NCBI GenBank assembly: GCA_012845835.1
Contig: JABAKD010000015.1
Span: 9,983,967 to 10,047,966, forward strand
Reading direction: 5' to 3'
Source: Undaria pinnatifida
Lineage: Eukaryota; Sar; Phaeophyceae; Laminariales; Alariaceae
DNA: 64,000 bases
Shown here: positions 10,316-21,422 of the stretch, piece after piece
Layout of the letters: each line of letters opens with the position of its first letter
Numbering within the stretch: position 1 is the stretch's first letter
The notes under the pieces: model-generated
Seen by the model: only the letters and a program-made list of their open reading frames with translations
Told to the model about the DNA's origin: nothing
Databases searched by the model: none
Made by a program: the position numbers and the translations under genes

Positions 10316-10408
10316 TTAACGCTTCGACTACTGGAAACCCAGATTTCGGAGACAATTTTACTTGAAGTTAATATAAGGAGGGATTTGGGGGGGCTCTAAA
10401 GGGGTTAT
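10316..10408 (-). mobile_element. TTAA-flanked MITE (piggyBac-like)
   Basis: 93-bp reverse copy of the element at 912-1002: TTAA at 10316, CTGGAAACCC, ACTTGAAGTTA and GGGGGGCTCTAAAGGGGTTA at the end. Confidence 0.75.
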
Positions 10409-10469
10409 TACAACCCGTTCCCAACTCAAAAAAAAAAGGATCCTATTAATACTATGGAGTCTTAACACG

Positions 10470-10760
10470 GCAGGGGCGCACAGCAGATTCTAAGAATTTT
10501 CTGAGCTCTCTCCTATCATGAGGAGCTAGCTCGAAATATGTATATGTATATATATACACGTCTCACCCTAAACATGACTTCGAAGGCATTCGTTCGAGCG
10601 CAGCCCTCTGCCAAGTTACTACGTCCTAGTCTTGAAAAACAATTTACGCTCCTCGTAAAGTTATTATACCAACCGATGGTTTGTCGCTTGGGGAGCTCAA
10701 CCGGCCAGAGGTATACCTTTTTTTCGGCTCAACAACTGCAACCCTTACCGTGGGATTGCT
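10470..10760 (+). repeat. ~270-bp dispersed repeat
   Basis: Shared with 49120-49385 and 52205-52460. Landmarks: GCAGCAGATTCTAAGAA, TGAGGAGCT, CATGACTTCGAAGGC-TTCG, GCTAGTCCT, AGCTCAACCGG-CAGA, and CTTACCGTGGGAT. Not recognised as any known class. Confidence 0.65.
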
Positions 10761-11012
10761 ACGATAGAGGGGCACTACTTTTTTTCAGAGATTTCCTCAA
10801 TTTGGGAGCTTGAGACCTCTCCCGAAAACCGATTTGGAGAATAATAAAAACTGCTACCGGATGAAAAATTCCATCGCCTAGGTACACAACGAGAATCATA
10901 AAAAAAAATTGCGTATTCACGACTATTTTGGGTTAAGGAGCCCAGCCAATTCAGAAACCATTTGAGCCAAAAAGAGGTATACCTTAATCCCTCTATCGTA
11001 CCATGCGTCTAT
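10750..11012 (+). mobile_element. GACGCGTGCTACG-type TIR element
   Basis: Compact copy from GATTGCTACGATAGAGGGGC to CCTCTATCGTACCATGCGTC, about 260 bp, with inverted ends. It includes ACACAACGAGAATCAT, TTTTGGGTTAAGGAGCCC and AGGTATACCTTAAT. Confidence 0.7.
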
Positions 11013-11129
11013 GGTCCTACGGGCTTGACCATGCATAATAATGAGTACCTGATATACCATACCCGCCCCCGCCCCCTCCTCCCCTCCCCCCGCCTTCTCC
11101 CGAAACGAAAAAATAATGTTAATAATGAG

Positions 11130-11373
11130 CCATTCTAAGGTAGCCCCCCCAACATATATCTAACGAAATCGCCGGTTTTGAAACCAGCTCCCGGCCGTAC
11201 CTCCTGAAATAAATACGGTTCCCCTTGCCACCCACACGTCATTGTTCGATAATGCTTTTCAAGCAAGAGAATGTACGGAGACGATTCTTGAGTAGCACCC
11301 TTCTTTGTGTCGAGCAGCCATGAAGCGTTCGCTAAACAAAATCGCTGTTGTTTGGGGGGGCTATCGTAGAATC
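11130..11373 (-). mobile_element. TIR element with GATTCTACGATAGCCCC ends
   Basis: About 245 bp with inverted ends of roughly 20 bp (CATTCTAAGGTAGCCCCCCC left, GGGGGGGCTATCGTAGAATC right). It is homologous in reverse to 680-1040 and lacks the MITE present there, so it shows the empty site. Confidence 0.7.
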
Positions 11374-12020
11374 AGTCTAAGATACTAATCTATGACAGAC
11401 AGACGGACATCACTGCTGCTATGCGGTGTAGACCTTGAGACGCAGAAAGCGCCTATCATAGCGTATGCATGCGCAATTAGAGGCAAGTCGACGAGGGAAG
11501 AAAACGCTTGGATATCTTCCGGTAAAAAAAAACTGAAGGCACGCACCGTCGCAGGTAGCGGGCGTGGGGCAGGAGCGATTTCTATATATTCTCGGATCTG
11601 AACTCCGAGAGGGTGGGGGAGCTCAAGACAGTGCGAACACACTAAGTGGGAAAATGCAACGCGGTGCTCGAGCCGACGCGGGACCAGCGCAACCAAACCG
11701 ATCCATGCCGTACGCCGCTGTCTCAGACCCGAGAATTTCACGTGCAGGTGCTAACAGGACACACGAGCACTGTAGGAAAATTCGGTCGTAGCATGCCACA
11801 CTAGTTCAGTCTGCAGCAACGAAGGTGGTGGAGGAAGTATTCGAATGGCCAGACAGACCAGTTTAGGAGAGGTTTTCCATTTCTCTCCACGAAGAGTTCG
11901 ATGTATGTTGCGTGCGGCTCTACTAAATAGGTATTATGTACGTGTGAGGACCTGTTTTAGTGTGCACTATACCGCAATAGAACAATAAAAACAAAATCTC
12001 AAAATTGGCAAATTGTTTCT
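11374..12020. other. No gene seen
   Basis: 11490-11610 resembles the tail half of the SINE body (CGACGAGGGAAGAAAA, then AAGGCACGCACCGTCG). The remainder is unassigned. Confidence 0.4.
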
Positions 12021-12115
12021 TCAAGCCTCGGCCCGCGGACACGTTCCGCTAGCCACCTTGATAAGTCGACAATTTTATTACCCATGTGTGGTGGCAGGTT
12101 CTCGGGAAACCTTTT
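12021..12115 (-). pseudogene. Decayed copy of CRAL-TRIO terminal exon (copy 4)
   Basis: The minus strand reads PENLPPHMG, then VDLSRWLAERVRG, closely matching the second half of exon 5 (EPANLPPPMG, IDLSGWLAERVR). It lacks the RVRIIHG half and its acceptor, and the stop is displaced by small indels. Confidence 0.75.
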
Positions 12116-12124
12116 ACAAACGGC

Positions 12125-12215
12125 CGCGATGACCCCTCTCTCCACCACCATCCCCCCTCCCCTCTTCCCCTCTCCTCTTCTCTCTCCCCTCCCCCCCTCC
12201 CCGCCCGGTTCAAAC
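12125..12215. repeat. Polypyrimidine low-complexity tract
   Basis: CT/CCCTCC-rich tract next to the exon copies, like those at 12365-12390 and 12700-12765. Confidence 0.8.
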
Positions 12216-12275
12216 AAGAAACAGAGAGTAAGTATCGGCACGGTTTAATACAGCAAACATCGAAGAACGAGGATT

Positions 12276-12386
12276 TCTTCAAGGCTTGGGCCCGTTTCGC
12301 GAGCCACCCGGAAAAATAGACAGCTTTGATTCCCATGGGTGGCAGCAGGTCATCCGGCGAACTACTCTGTAACTCCCTTGACGACC
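12276..12386 (-). pseudogene. Decayed copy of CRAL-TRIO terminal exon (copy 3)
   Basis: The minus strand reads DDLLPPMG then FSGWLAKRA, aligning with PANLPPPMG..LSGWLAERV of exon 5. It has no acceptor in the right place and is followed 3' by CTTGAAGAA instead of the TAA of exon 5. Confidence 0.75.
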
Positions 12387-12540
12387 CCCCCCCCCCACCA
12401 AAAAAACAAAAAAGCATACCAAGTACCAGGTATTCCAAACAATCGTGTTACGATAGACAGACAATATTGCTGTACGTACGGGAATCCACAAATTTTGACA
12501 AATAAATACGTACTCCCTCAATTTTTGACGATATGTTTCT

Positions 12541-12700
12541 TCAAGTCTCGGCCCGAATCCGTTCCACGATCCACCCCGAAAGGCGGAAAACATTTTTTTC
12601 CGTGGGTGGCCCACCCTGAGAAGCGGACAGCATTGTTGTCCGTGGGTGGCGACAGGTTCTCCGGTTACTTTACGTATACGATTCAAACTACCTTAATGAC
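12541..12700 (-). pseudogene. Decayed copy of CRAL-TRIO terminal exon (copy 2), internally duplicated
   Basis: The minus strand has GAGAACCTGTCGCCACCCAC and then a second CCACCCACGG block, so the PPxxG core is present twice in shifted frames. It ends GGGCCGAGACTTGAAG like copies 3 and 4. Confidence 0.65.
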
Positions 12701-12794
12701 TTCTCCCCCCCTCCCCCCTCTTCTCTCCCCCTACCCCCCTTCCCCCCCTACCCCCCTTGCCCCCCAAGAAAAACACAAGGAGGCTATACTTAAG

Positions 12795-14308
12795 ACAGGT
12801 AGTATGTTAGTTTACAACAATTAACAATTTTGCCAAAACAAATCTCCAAAACTTGCCAAGATAATTCTTCAATAGCTGCCAAAACAAAACTTAATTTTTG
12901 ACAAGAATAAACTTTAAACCTCGGCCCGGACCCAAGACAAACAGTATGCTAGTGTACAACAATAAACAATTTTGCCAAAACAAATCTCCAAAATTTGCCA
13001 AAATCATTCTTCAATAGCTGCCAAAAAACCCAATTTTTGACAAAAATAAACTTTAAACCTCGGCCCGGACCCAAGACAGACAGTGTGCGAGTGTATCATA
13101 CAACAATTTCGTTTTTTGCCAAAACAAACCTCCAAAGCTTGCCAAAATAATTCTTCAATAAATAGCTGCCAAAGAACCTCAGTTTGTGACAAAAATAAAC
13201 TTTAAACCTCGGCCCGGACCCAAGACAGACATTATGCTAGTGTACAACAATTAACAATTTTGCCAAAACAAATCTCCAAACCTTGCCAAATAATAGCTGC
13301 CAAAACAAAACTTCATTTTTTGACAGAAATAAACTTTTAACCTCGGCCCGGACCCAAGACAGACAGTATGCTAGTGTACAATTAAATTTTTTACCAAAAC
13401 AAATCTCCAAAACTTGCCAAAATAATTCTTCACTAGCTGCCAAAACAAAACTCAATTTTTGACAAAAATAAACTTTAAACCTCGGCCCGGACCCAAGACA
13501 GACATTATGCTAGTGTAAAACAATTAACAATTTTACCAAAACAAATCTCCAAAAGTTGCCAAATAATAGCTGCCAAAAAAAAACTCAATTTTTGACAAGA
13601 ATAAACTTTAAACCTCGGCCCGGACCCAAGACAGACAGTATGCTAGTGTGCAACAATACTTTTTTTGCCAAAACAAATCTCCAAAACTTGCCCAAATAAT
13701 TCTTCGATAGCTGCCAAAACAAAACTCAATTTTTGACAAAAAGAAACTTTAAACCTCGGCACGGACCCAAGACAGACATTATGCTAGTGTTCGACAATTA
13801 AACAATTTGCCAAAATAAATCTCCAAAACTTGCCAAAATAATTCTTCAATAAACAGCTGCCAAAAGAAAAACTTAATAAACTTTACACCTCGGCCCTGAG
13901 CCAAGACAGACAGTATGCTAGCGTACAACAATTGACAATTTTGCTAAAACATATCTCCAAAACTTGCCAAAATATTTCTTCAATAGCCGCCAAAAAGAAA
14001 GTTTAATTTTTGACAAAAAAAACTTCAAACCTCGGCCCGGACCCAAGACAGATAGCATGCTAGTGTACAACAATTAACAATTTTGCAAAAACAAATCTCC
14101 AAAACTTGCCAAAATATTTCTTCAATAGCCGCCAAAAAGAAAGTTTAATTTTTGACAAAAAAAACTTCAAACCTCGGCCCGGACCCAAGACAGATAGCAT
14201 GCTAGTGTACAACAATTAACAATTTTGCAAAAACAAATCTCCAAAACTTGCCAAAATATTTCTTCAATAGCCGCCAAAAACAAACTTCAATTTTTGATCA
14301 AATAAACT
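12795..14308 (-). repeat. 140-bp satellite, about 10 units, 3' of the CRAL-TRIO stop
   Basis: The landmark CCTCGGCCCGGACCCAAGAC occurs at 12919, 13058, 13207, 13341, 13480, 13613, 13754, 13888, 14030 and 14172, and a related form at 14314 inside exon 5. Spacing is 133-149 bp. The last two full units are essentially identical over 142 bp. Each unit has GCCAAAACAAATCTCCAAAA and AATAGCTGCC blocks. Confidence 0.93.
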
Positions 14309-14468
14309 TTAAGCCTCGGCGCGAACCCGTTCCGCTAGCCACCCCGAAAGGTCGATAACTGTGCTTCCCATAGGTGGTGGCAGGTTCGCCGGCTCAACGA
14401 TGAAGGCTAGCCCGCTAACCAACTCCGTGTCAACGCCGTGGATAATGCGGACTCTTTTCTTCAACCGC
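14309..14468 (-). CDS. CRAL-TRIO gene, terminal exon 5
   Basis: Codes residues 226-278 and TAA (14311-14309). The acceptor is ATACGCAG|G; the single leading G completes AA|G (Lys). RLKKRVRIIHG and EPANLPPPMGSTV match the end of the CRAL-TRIO domain (the 'LPxxxGG' region, here PPMGS). The region upstream of the acceptor stays open, so the 5' edge rests on phase and homology. Confidence 0.85.
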
Positions 14469-17400
14469 CTGCGTATGATACCGCGGGGGAGGGTCGGGTG
14501 TGGGAGGGAACGGGGCGTTAATGTTAGGATTTTCAGGATTTTTTGGATTTCTGGGGGAGGGAACAAAATGGGGGGAAAAATATGTTTTGCAAACAAAATT
14601 AAGATAACGTTCTCTCCTTCCCTTCGTGTTGCTTTGGAATTGATTGCAGTGTTCCCGAACCCCCCCCGTGGACTTCGCGCGTTACGAAAAACAGAAACAG
14701 GGCGCGGTGTAGTATGGTCACATGTGTTTTCGACAATTTTCCCCACGTCAGACAGATGATCTATCCCCACAAGATGATCTAGATATTTCAGGAATATCTG
14801 TATGGCCTAGCTCATGTCGCTGGGTGGGAGCCGTACCATCTGCATGATCTAGCAAATGCCTCCGGGAGTGGGATCTGTACTCCACATATATCCTGCAGAT
14901 AATCTCAATAGTGGCAGCTGTAGGATCTACTGTATATGATCTATATGATCTATATGTTTGTATGATCTATATGATCTATATGGTCTATATGACCTATATC
15001 GTCATCATCTGTAGGAAGTGTGCAATCTTCCCTCTGAAGCCCGTCCCAAAGACGTAAGCTCTAGAGCTGTGATCAGCAGGATCTCACGACTATAAAAAAA
15101 ATCGGTAGGTACGGCTACCCATCTAACTGGGTTTAGTCGGTAAGTCGGTTGGCGAAGCCAGCAGATGGCCAGCCGACTTGCGGAATTAAGCAGGGCCTTT
15201 GGCCCCGCCCCGGCAGAGGAGGGCCCGCAATAAAAAAAACACACACACACTCCGCAGTAAACACTCCTTCTCACAAGTCTTGAAACCCAATAAGTCGGAT
15301 AGTCGGCCTTCCGGGAAAAAGGCTAACTTTTTGTCCGATTAACAACTAGCTGAAAAAACGCGCCCCGCATTAAACACTCCTTCTTACAAGTAAGTATGGA
15401 AACCCAATAAGTCGGATTGTTGGCACCTCCGGGAAACGGCTAGCTTTCAGTCCGACTAATAACTATTTTGGGTGGAAAAACGAAAACGCACCCGGCAGTA
15501 AACACTCCTTCTTATAACTGTGGAAACCCAATAAGTCGGATAGTTGGCACCTCCTGGAAACGGCTAACTTTTAGTCTGACTGATAACTAGATGAAAAAAC
15601 GAAAACGCGCCCCATAGTAAACACTCCTTCTCACAAGTCTTGAAACCCAATAAGTCGGATAGTCGGCACCTCCGAGGAACGGGCTAATTTTTAGTCCGAC
15701 TAATAACTCGATGAAAAAACGTGCCCCGCATTAAACACTCCTTCTTAAAAGTGTGGAAACCCAATAAGTCGGATAGGCGGCACCTCCGGGAAAAGGCTAG
15801 CTTTTAGTCCGACTAATAACTACCTGGTACTGTAGATGAAAAAACGAAAACGCACCCCGCAGTAAATACTCCTTCCTAGAAGTGTGGAAGCCCAATAAGT
15901 CGGATAGATGGCACCTTCTGGAAACGGCTAGCTTTCAGTCCGACTAAGAACTCTACGAAAAAACGAAAACGCGCCCCGCAGTAAACACTCCTTCTTACAA
16001 GTATGGAAACCCAACAAGTCGGATAGTCGGCACCTCCGGGAAAAGGCTAGCTTTTAGTCCCACTAATAACTACTGTAGACGGATAAACGAAAACGCACCC
16101 CGCGGTAAACACTCCTTATAAGTGTGGAAACCCAATAAGTCGGATAGTTGGCACCTCCGGGAAACGGCTAGTTTTTAGTCCGACTAATAACTAGATGAAA
16201 AAACGCGCCCCGCATTAAACACTCCTTCTTACAAGTGTGGAAACCCAATAAGTCGGATAGTCGGCACCTTCGGGCAACGGCTGGCTTTTAGTCCGACAAA
16301 TAGCTACTGTAGGTGAAAAAACGAAAACGCACCCCGCAGCAAACACTCCTTCTTAAAAGTGTGGAAACCCAATAAGTCGGATAGTTGGCACCTCCGGGAA
16401 ACGGCTAACTTTTAGCCCGACTAATAACTCTACGAAAAACGAAAACGTGCTCCGCAGTAAAGACTCCTTCTTACAAATCTTGAAACCCAATAAGTCGGAT
16501 AGTCGGCACCTCCGGGGAAGGGCTAGCTTTTAGTCCGACTAATAACTACTGTAGATGAAGAAACCGAAACGCGCCCCGCAGTAAACAATCCTTCTCACAA
16601 GTCTTGAAACCCAATAAATCGAATAGTTGGCACCTCCGGGAAAAGGCTAAATTTTAGTCCGACCAATAACTCGATGAAAAAACGAAAACCCGCTCCGCAG
16701 TAAACACTCCTTCTTACAAGTATGAAAACCCAGTAAGTCGGATAGTTGGCACCTCTGGCGAACGGCTAGCTTTTAGTCCGACTAATAACAGCTGTAGATG
16801 AAGAAATGAAGGTGCATCCTGCAGTAAACACTCCTTCTTATAAGTGTGGAAACCCAATAAGTCGGATAGGCGGCACCTCCGGGAAACGGCTAGCTTTCAG
16901 TCTGATTAATAACTACTCTAGATGAAAAAACGAAAACGCACCCCGCAGTACACACTCCTTCTTATAAGTGCGGAAATCAAATAAGTCGGATGGTTGGCAC
17001 CTCCGGGAAACGGCTAGTTTTTAGTCCGACTAATAACAGCTGTAGATAAAAAAACGAAAACGCACCCCGCAGTAAACACTCCTTCTTACAAGTGTGGAAA
17101 CCCAATAAGTCGGATAGATGGCACCTCCGGGGAAAGGCTAGCTTTTAGTCCGACTGATAAACACTGTAGATGAAAAAACGAAAACGCACCCCGCGGTAAA
17201 CACTCCTTCTTATAAGTGCGGAAACCAATAAGTCGGATAGTCGGCACCTCCGGGAAAATGCTAGCTTTTAGTCCGACTAACAACTAGATGAAAAAACGCG
17301 CCCCGCATTAAACACTCCTTCTTACAAGTGTGGAAACCCAATAAGTCGGATAGTCGGCACCTCCGGGGAACGGCTAGCTTTTAGTCCCACTAATAACTAT

Positions 17401-20400
17401 TGTAGACGGATAAACGAAAACGCACCCCGCAGTAAACACTCCTTCTTATAAGTGTGGAAACCCAATAAGTCGGATAGTTGGCACCTCCGGGAAACGGCTA
17501 ACTTTTAATCCGACTAAGAACTAGATGAAAAAACGAAAACGCGCCCCGAATTAAACACTCTTCTTACAAGTGTGGAAACCCAATAAGTCGGATGGTTGGC
17601 ACCTCCGGGCAACGGCTAACTTTTAATCCGACAGGTATCTAGCTGGTGGCTTTAGTCGTACCCACTCACAGCACTAGTAGAGTCACTTGTGCAGAGAAGG
17701 GCTCAGCATCTTCCACGCCATGCGAAGGAAATATAGTTGGTGGTAGTATATTGATGGAACTTGCAATATTGCGGTCCAAATTCGTCCGCTATACCCGGGC
17801 AGCTCAGACTGCTGCCGTAATCGTTGATTGTCATTTAACATTAACATTATTTCCGTGCGACAATGCAGAGGAGATCTCGGTCCGACAGAAATGAATTATC
17901 CTTCTGAAAAGGAGTGGTATCTCTTCCATGATCGTTATCCTTGCCCTCCGACAATCTAGCGTAGATGTCGCTGAGATACAAATCGAATGCCGTTCCATAA
18001 AGCAGTAGCACCTCTCCCATGATGCCTCTGCCAGCCAGTTCCCAATTTTCTTTCCCCCCACATATTTTCATTTGTAGCTGCTACCGGTATGGTCTATCCT
18101 AATCCTCATCAACATTTCATCCCCAGGTTATTGGCCACTATTGCCGACTTTTCCCTTCTCAAATTCCAAAGGCAGGGGGCATTAATAGTTGACTCACTTG
18201 TGCAGAAAAGGACTCAGCATCGCTCGAAAAAGGGACGCGTGCTGCGATAGAGGTGAAACCACGTTTTTTTTCTGGGGTTACTTTAGGAGCTTAAGACCTC
18301 TCTCCCCCCCAAAGAATCAGTTTTGGGAAAATAAAACTGCTATTAATGGATGAAAAAATCCCTTGGCCTAGGTATACTATGTACGAGCATCACCCAAAGA
18401 AAAAAGAAGCCAATTTCCGACGATTTCGGGTTAAGGAGCCCCGTCGTTCAGAATGCATTTCAGCCCAAAAGGGGTATACCTTAATGCTTCTGTCGTAGCA
18501 CGCGCCAGGGGGAAAACTGAAAACTCACTTGTCCAGAAATGGGCTCATTATCTTCCACGCCACACGGAAGAAGGACGGCGGGTAGCAGTAGTTGATGGAA
18601 CCGATCCGAAGGGGAAGCGCGCCCTGCATGGTATCCATCATCACCTTGTTGCACCGCGGATCGACCTAGCTCGAGGGCAAGGCAGGCGAAGGCGGGCGGA
18701 GCTTGAGTTTTTGAGCCGTTACAAGGCTTGGTTTGGGTAGGCAATTGGTTTAACCTTTAAACAGTAGTCGAACGAACTGTTCAAAATACGCTCTAACACC
18801 TTAACAAATGGTGTCGCGTCGGCAGACCATGGGTACTTAAAGTCGTGGGCTCGACTACCACCATCACATAGGCCAGGCGTCCCGTCAGCGGATTAGTATC
18901 ATAGGTGAATCTCGTCCCTACTGAATATAAAGTCAACGATGCGGGTTCAAATCATCCCTATTAATTCTATATTAATTATTAATAACGCATACTCGTGCTC
19001 GTAGGGACTTTTTCTTGGGCAAAAGCTTAACTAGCGGAGAGCGCGAGTTAGGAAAAACGAGCATAAAAAACCTGAACAGTGGGATTGTTGAACCCTATGC
19101 GCGATACGTAAAAACAAAGGCCTGTGCTGACGGGGAGGAGCGAAGACATCTGCGACCACGGCTGGTCCGCGAGAAGGTGGCAGAGGATAAAACCTTTAAC
19201 GAGTTGAGCTGGAAAATTAAAGCGATGGTTGAAAAAAACAAAAAATATCTTCATCCGCTCCGAGCCACAAGGAAGGGTACAACATCCCGAGGAAGCTCAA
19301 GACGTCTTCCCAGACGCTTCCTCAGATCGTTGCCCGTTGCTTTTGCCCGAGAGGAGTGCGAGGGCGCGCCCTCGCACACCTCTCACTTTCTTCTGTCCCC
19401 ATCTCAACCTGAGATTCTGTCTCTTTACCGAGCACGTCTATTCGTCCGGTGATCGTCAACACCGCCCACATTCTGCGACCGTTGCCTGAGAGGGACGCTT
19501 GTACACACAGCGTTGGAGATTCACACCTTCCTGCGGTGTTCTCGAGAACCAACCCTTATTGTTATCATTATCATTATCATTGTTATTGTTATTGTTATTG
19601 TTATTGTTGTTGTTATCATTATCATTAACATTATCATTATCATTATAATTATCATTATCATTATCATTATCATTTTCATTATCATTATCATTATCATTAT
19701 CATTTCTTCTTCTATTATTATTGCCCTCCGACAATAAAGCGTAGATGCCGTTCCGATATTTATCAAACATCTACGTAACTCGTAAGAGTTTTAACTCTCA
19801 GCTAGCTCCGGCACAAGCCGTGGTCACAGGTGTCTTCCCTTCCCCCCCCCGGTACGTGCCTTCATTTATAGCGCGCATAGGGTTCATTATCACTTTTCAG
19901 TATTTCATGCTCGTCGATGTTCATCGAATACCGCCAACTCGCGCTCTCGCACGTTCAGCCTGTCAATTTCAAAAGAAAAAGTACCTTGCGGGGCTCGAAC
20001 CTATAACCCTAAATCTCAAATCTCCAATGACTCTCTGACAAACCATTATCATTCTATCTTGCCCACATATTGTCGCAACGTCTCGAAAGGGATGCGTGAT
20101 CAATGGCCAAATGACTAAGGCAAGCAACAAATGAGTACACGCGCCCCCCCCCCCCCACACACACACACATCTCGTCACTTTTAGCAATAACTTATCCTAT
20201 TCATAACACTCCATCCCCAGGTCATTCGCCGCAGTCCTGCGGCTCCTTCCTCCCTTACCCTGTCGCCCTGCTCGATAGCGTCTCCGCAAATCTGCATGAG
20301 TGACCCATCGTCACGTCGCTGGCTAGGCGACGCGCCGACACACGGCGATCTTGCCTGGGTCATAGCGCGGTATGCTCTCTACCCTGGGGGTCACCAAGTT

Positions 20401-21388
20401 CATGACGTCTTGAATGGTGTAGAAGACGATGGCTAGAGCGGGGTCGCGCAAACCCGGAATGAGGTTGTCTGCCATGAAAACGAAGTTCGGAAACTGCTAA
20501 AGGCCAAAGCAGGAGCTGCCTGGGGCCGAAGGTTCCGAGGTGCGCTTGGACGCCTGAGTTGTCTTCCCAGCTTCTCCCTTCTCCCTGTCTTTCTCGGTGA
20601 AGCTGGCCTGGCGGTCCCTCAGGGCTAGTTTTATGCCTTCACTATTACTGAGATGCGTATTACGCGTAATTATGGCAATACCTGGGATTAATTAGTACTA
20701 TCTTCGGGAGTGGATGAATAGTAGACATCCCCGGGTTATAGAAATCCTTCAGGTTTCCACCGAGACACGTTGATACGTTCTGTCATATCGGGGATAGGCG
20801 GCGAACTATTTTGCAGTTCAAACAGGTTGAGACTTGTCAAGGAACACAAGCGCCTTTACTTGCTTCGTAGGGTGCATACCTGCGAAAGCTTGACCGTCTT
20901 GAGGCTTATTAAGAAGCAAACCCCCCTCCTCTGTGTTTCCACATCTTCCAGAGCGGCCAGCAGCACGTACCACACCGCGAGGACCCGTGTCTTGTCATCC
21001 AAGCTTCTGTTAGCGTTTCCGGCGTCTACCAAAATCACCTGCAACGAATCACCAAAATGTTTCCGGTCTTTGTTGTCTTAATCACCTGGTATACGGTAGT
21101 ACGTTAGTTGACTTTCCCCCTTCTTTTTCGCTTGACTTTTGCCAAAAAACATACTACGTCCCAGTGTATGACTTTAGCAAAAATATACCAGGTAAGACAT
21201 AATGATGACCTTGATCTTATTACTCTGTCTCCAGCAATGTTAAAGAGCGATCGACGCTGATGCTCATGGTGGACATTGGAGAATGATAAAACATGACAAC
21301 TATAACGTAAGAATACAACTACACTACTACTACTACGATGATGACGACTACTACTGCTTACTGCTACTACTTCCACTACTGTTACTTT

Positions 21389-21422
<34 letters not shown>

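Noticed and set aside
11385-11741. 118-codon minus-strand ORF
   Set aside because: Partly SINE-derived sequence and no motif; overlapped by equally open plus frames.
12021-12700. Functional alternative last exons of the CRAL-TRIO gene
   Set aside because: The copies lack the first half of the exon and a phase-matching acceptor, and carry indels; recorded as decayed copies instead.
15255-17650. CRISPR array
   Set aside because: Units are contiguous ~120-bp repeats without unique spacers of constant length, in a eukaryotic intron.
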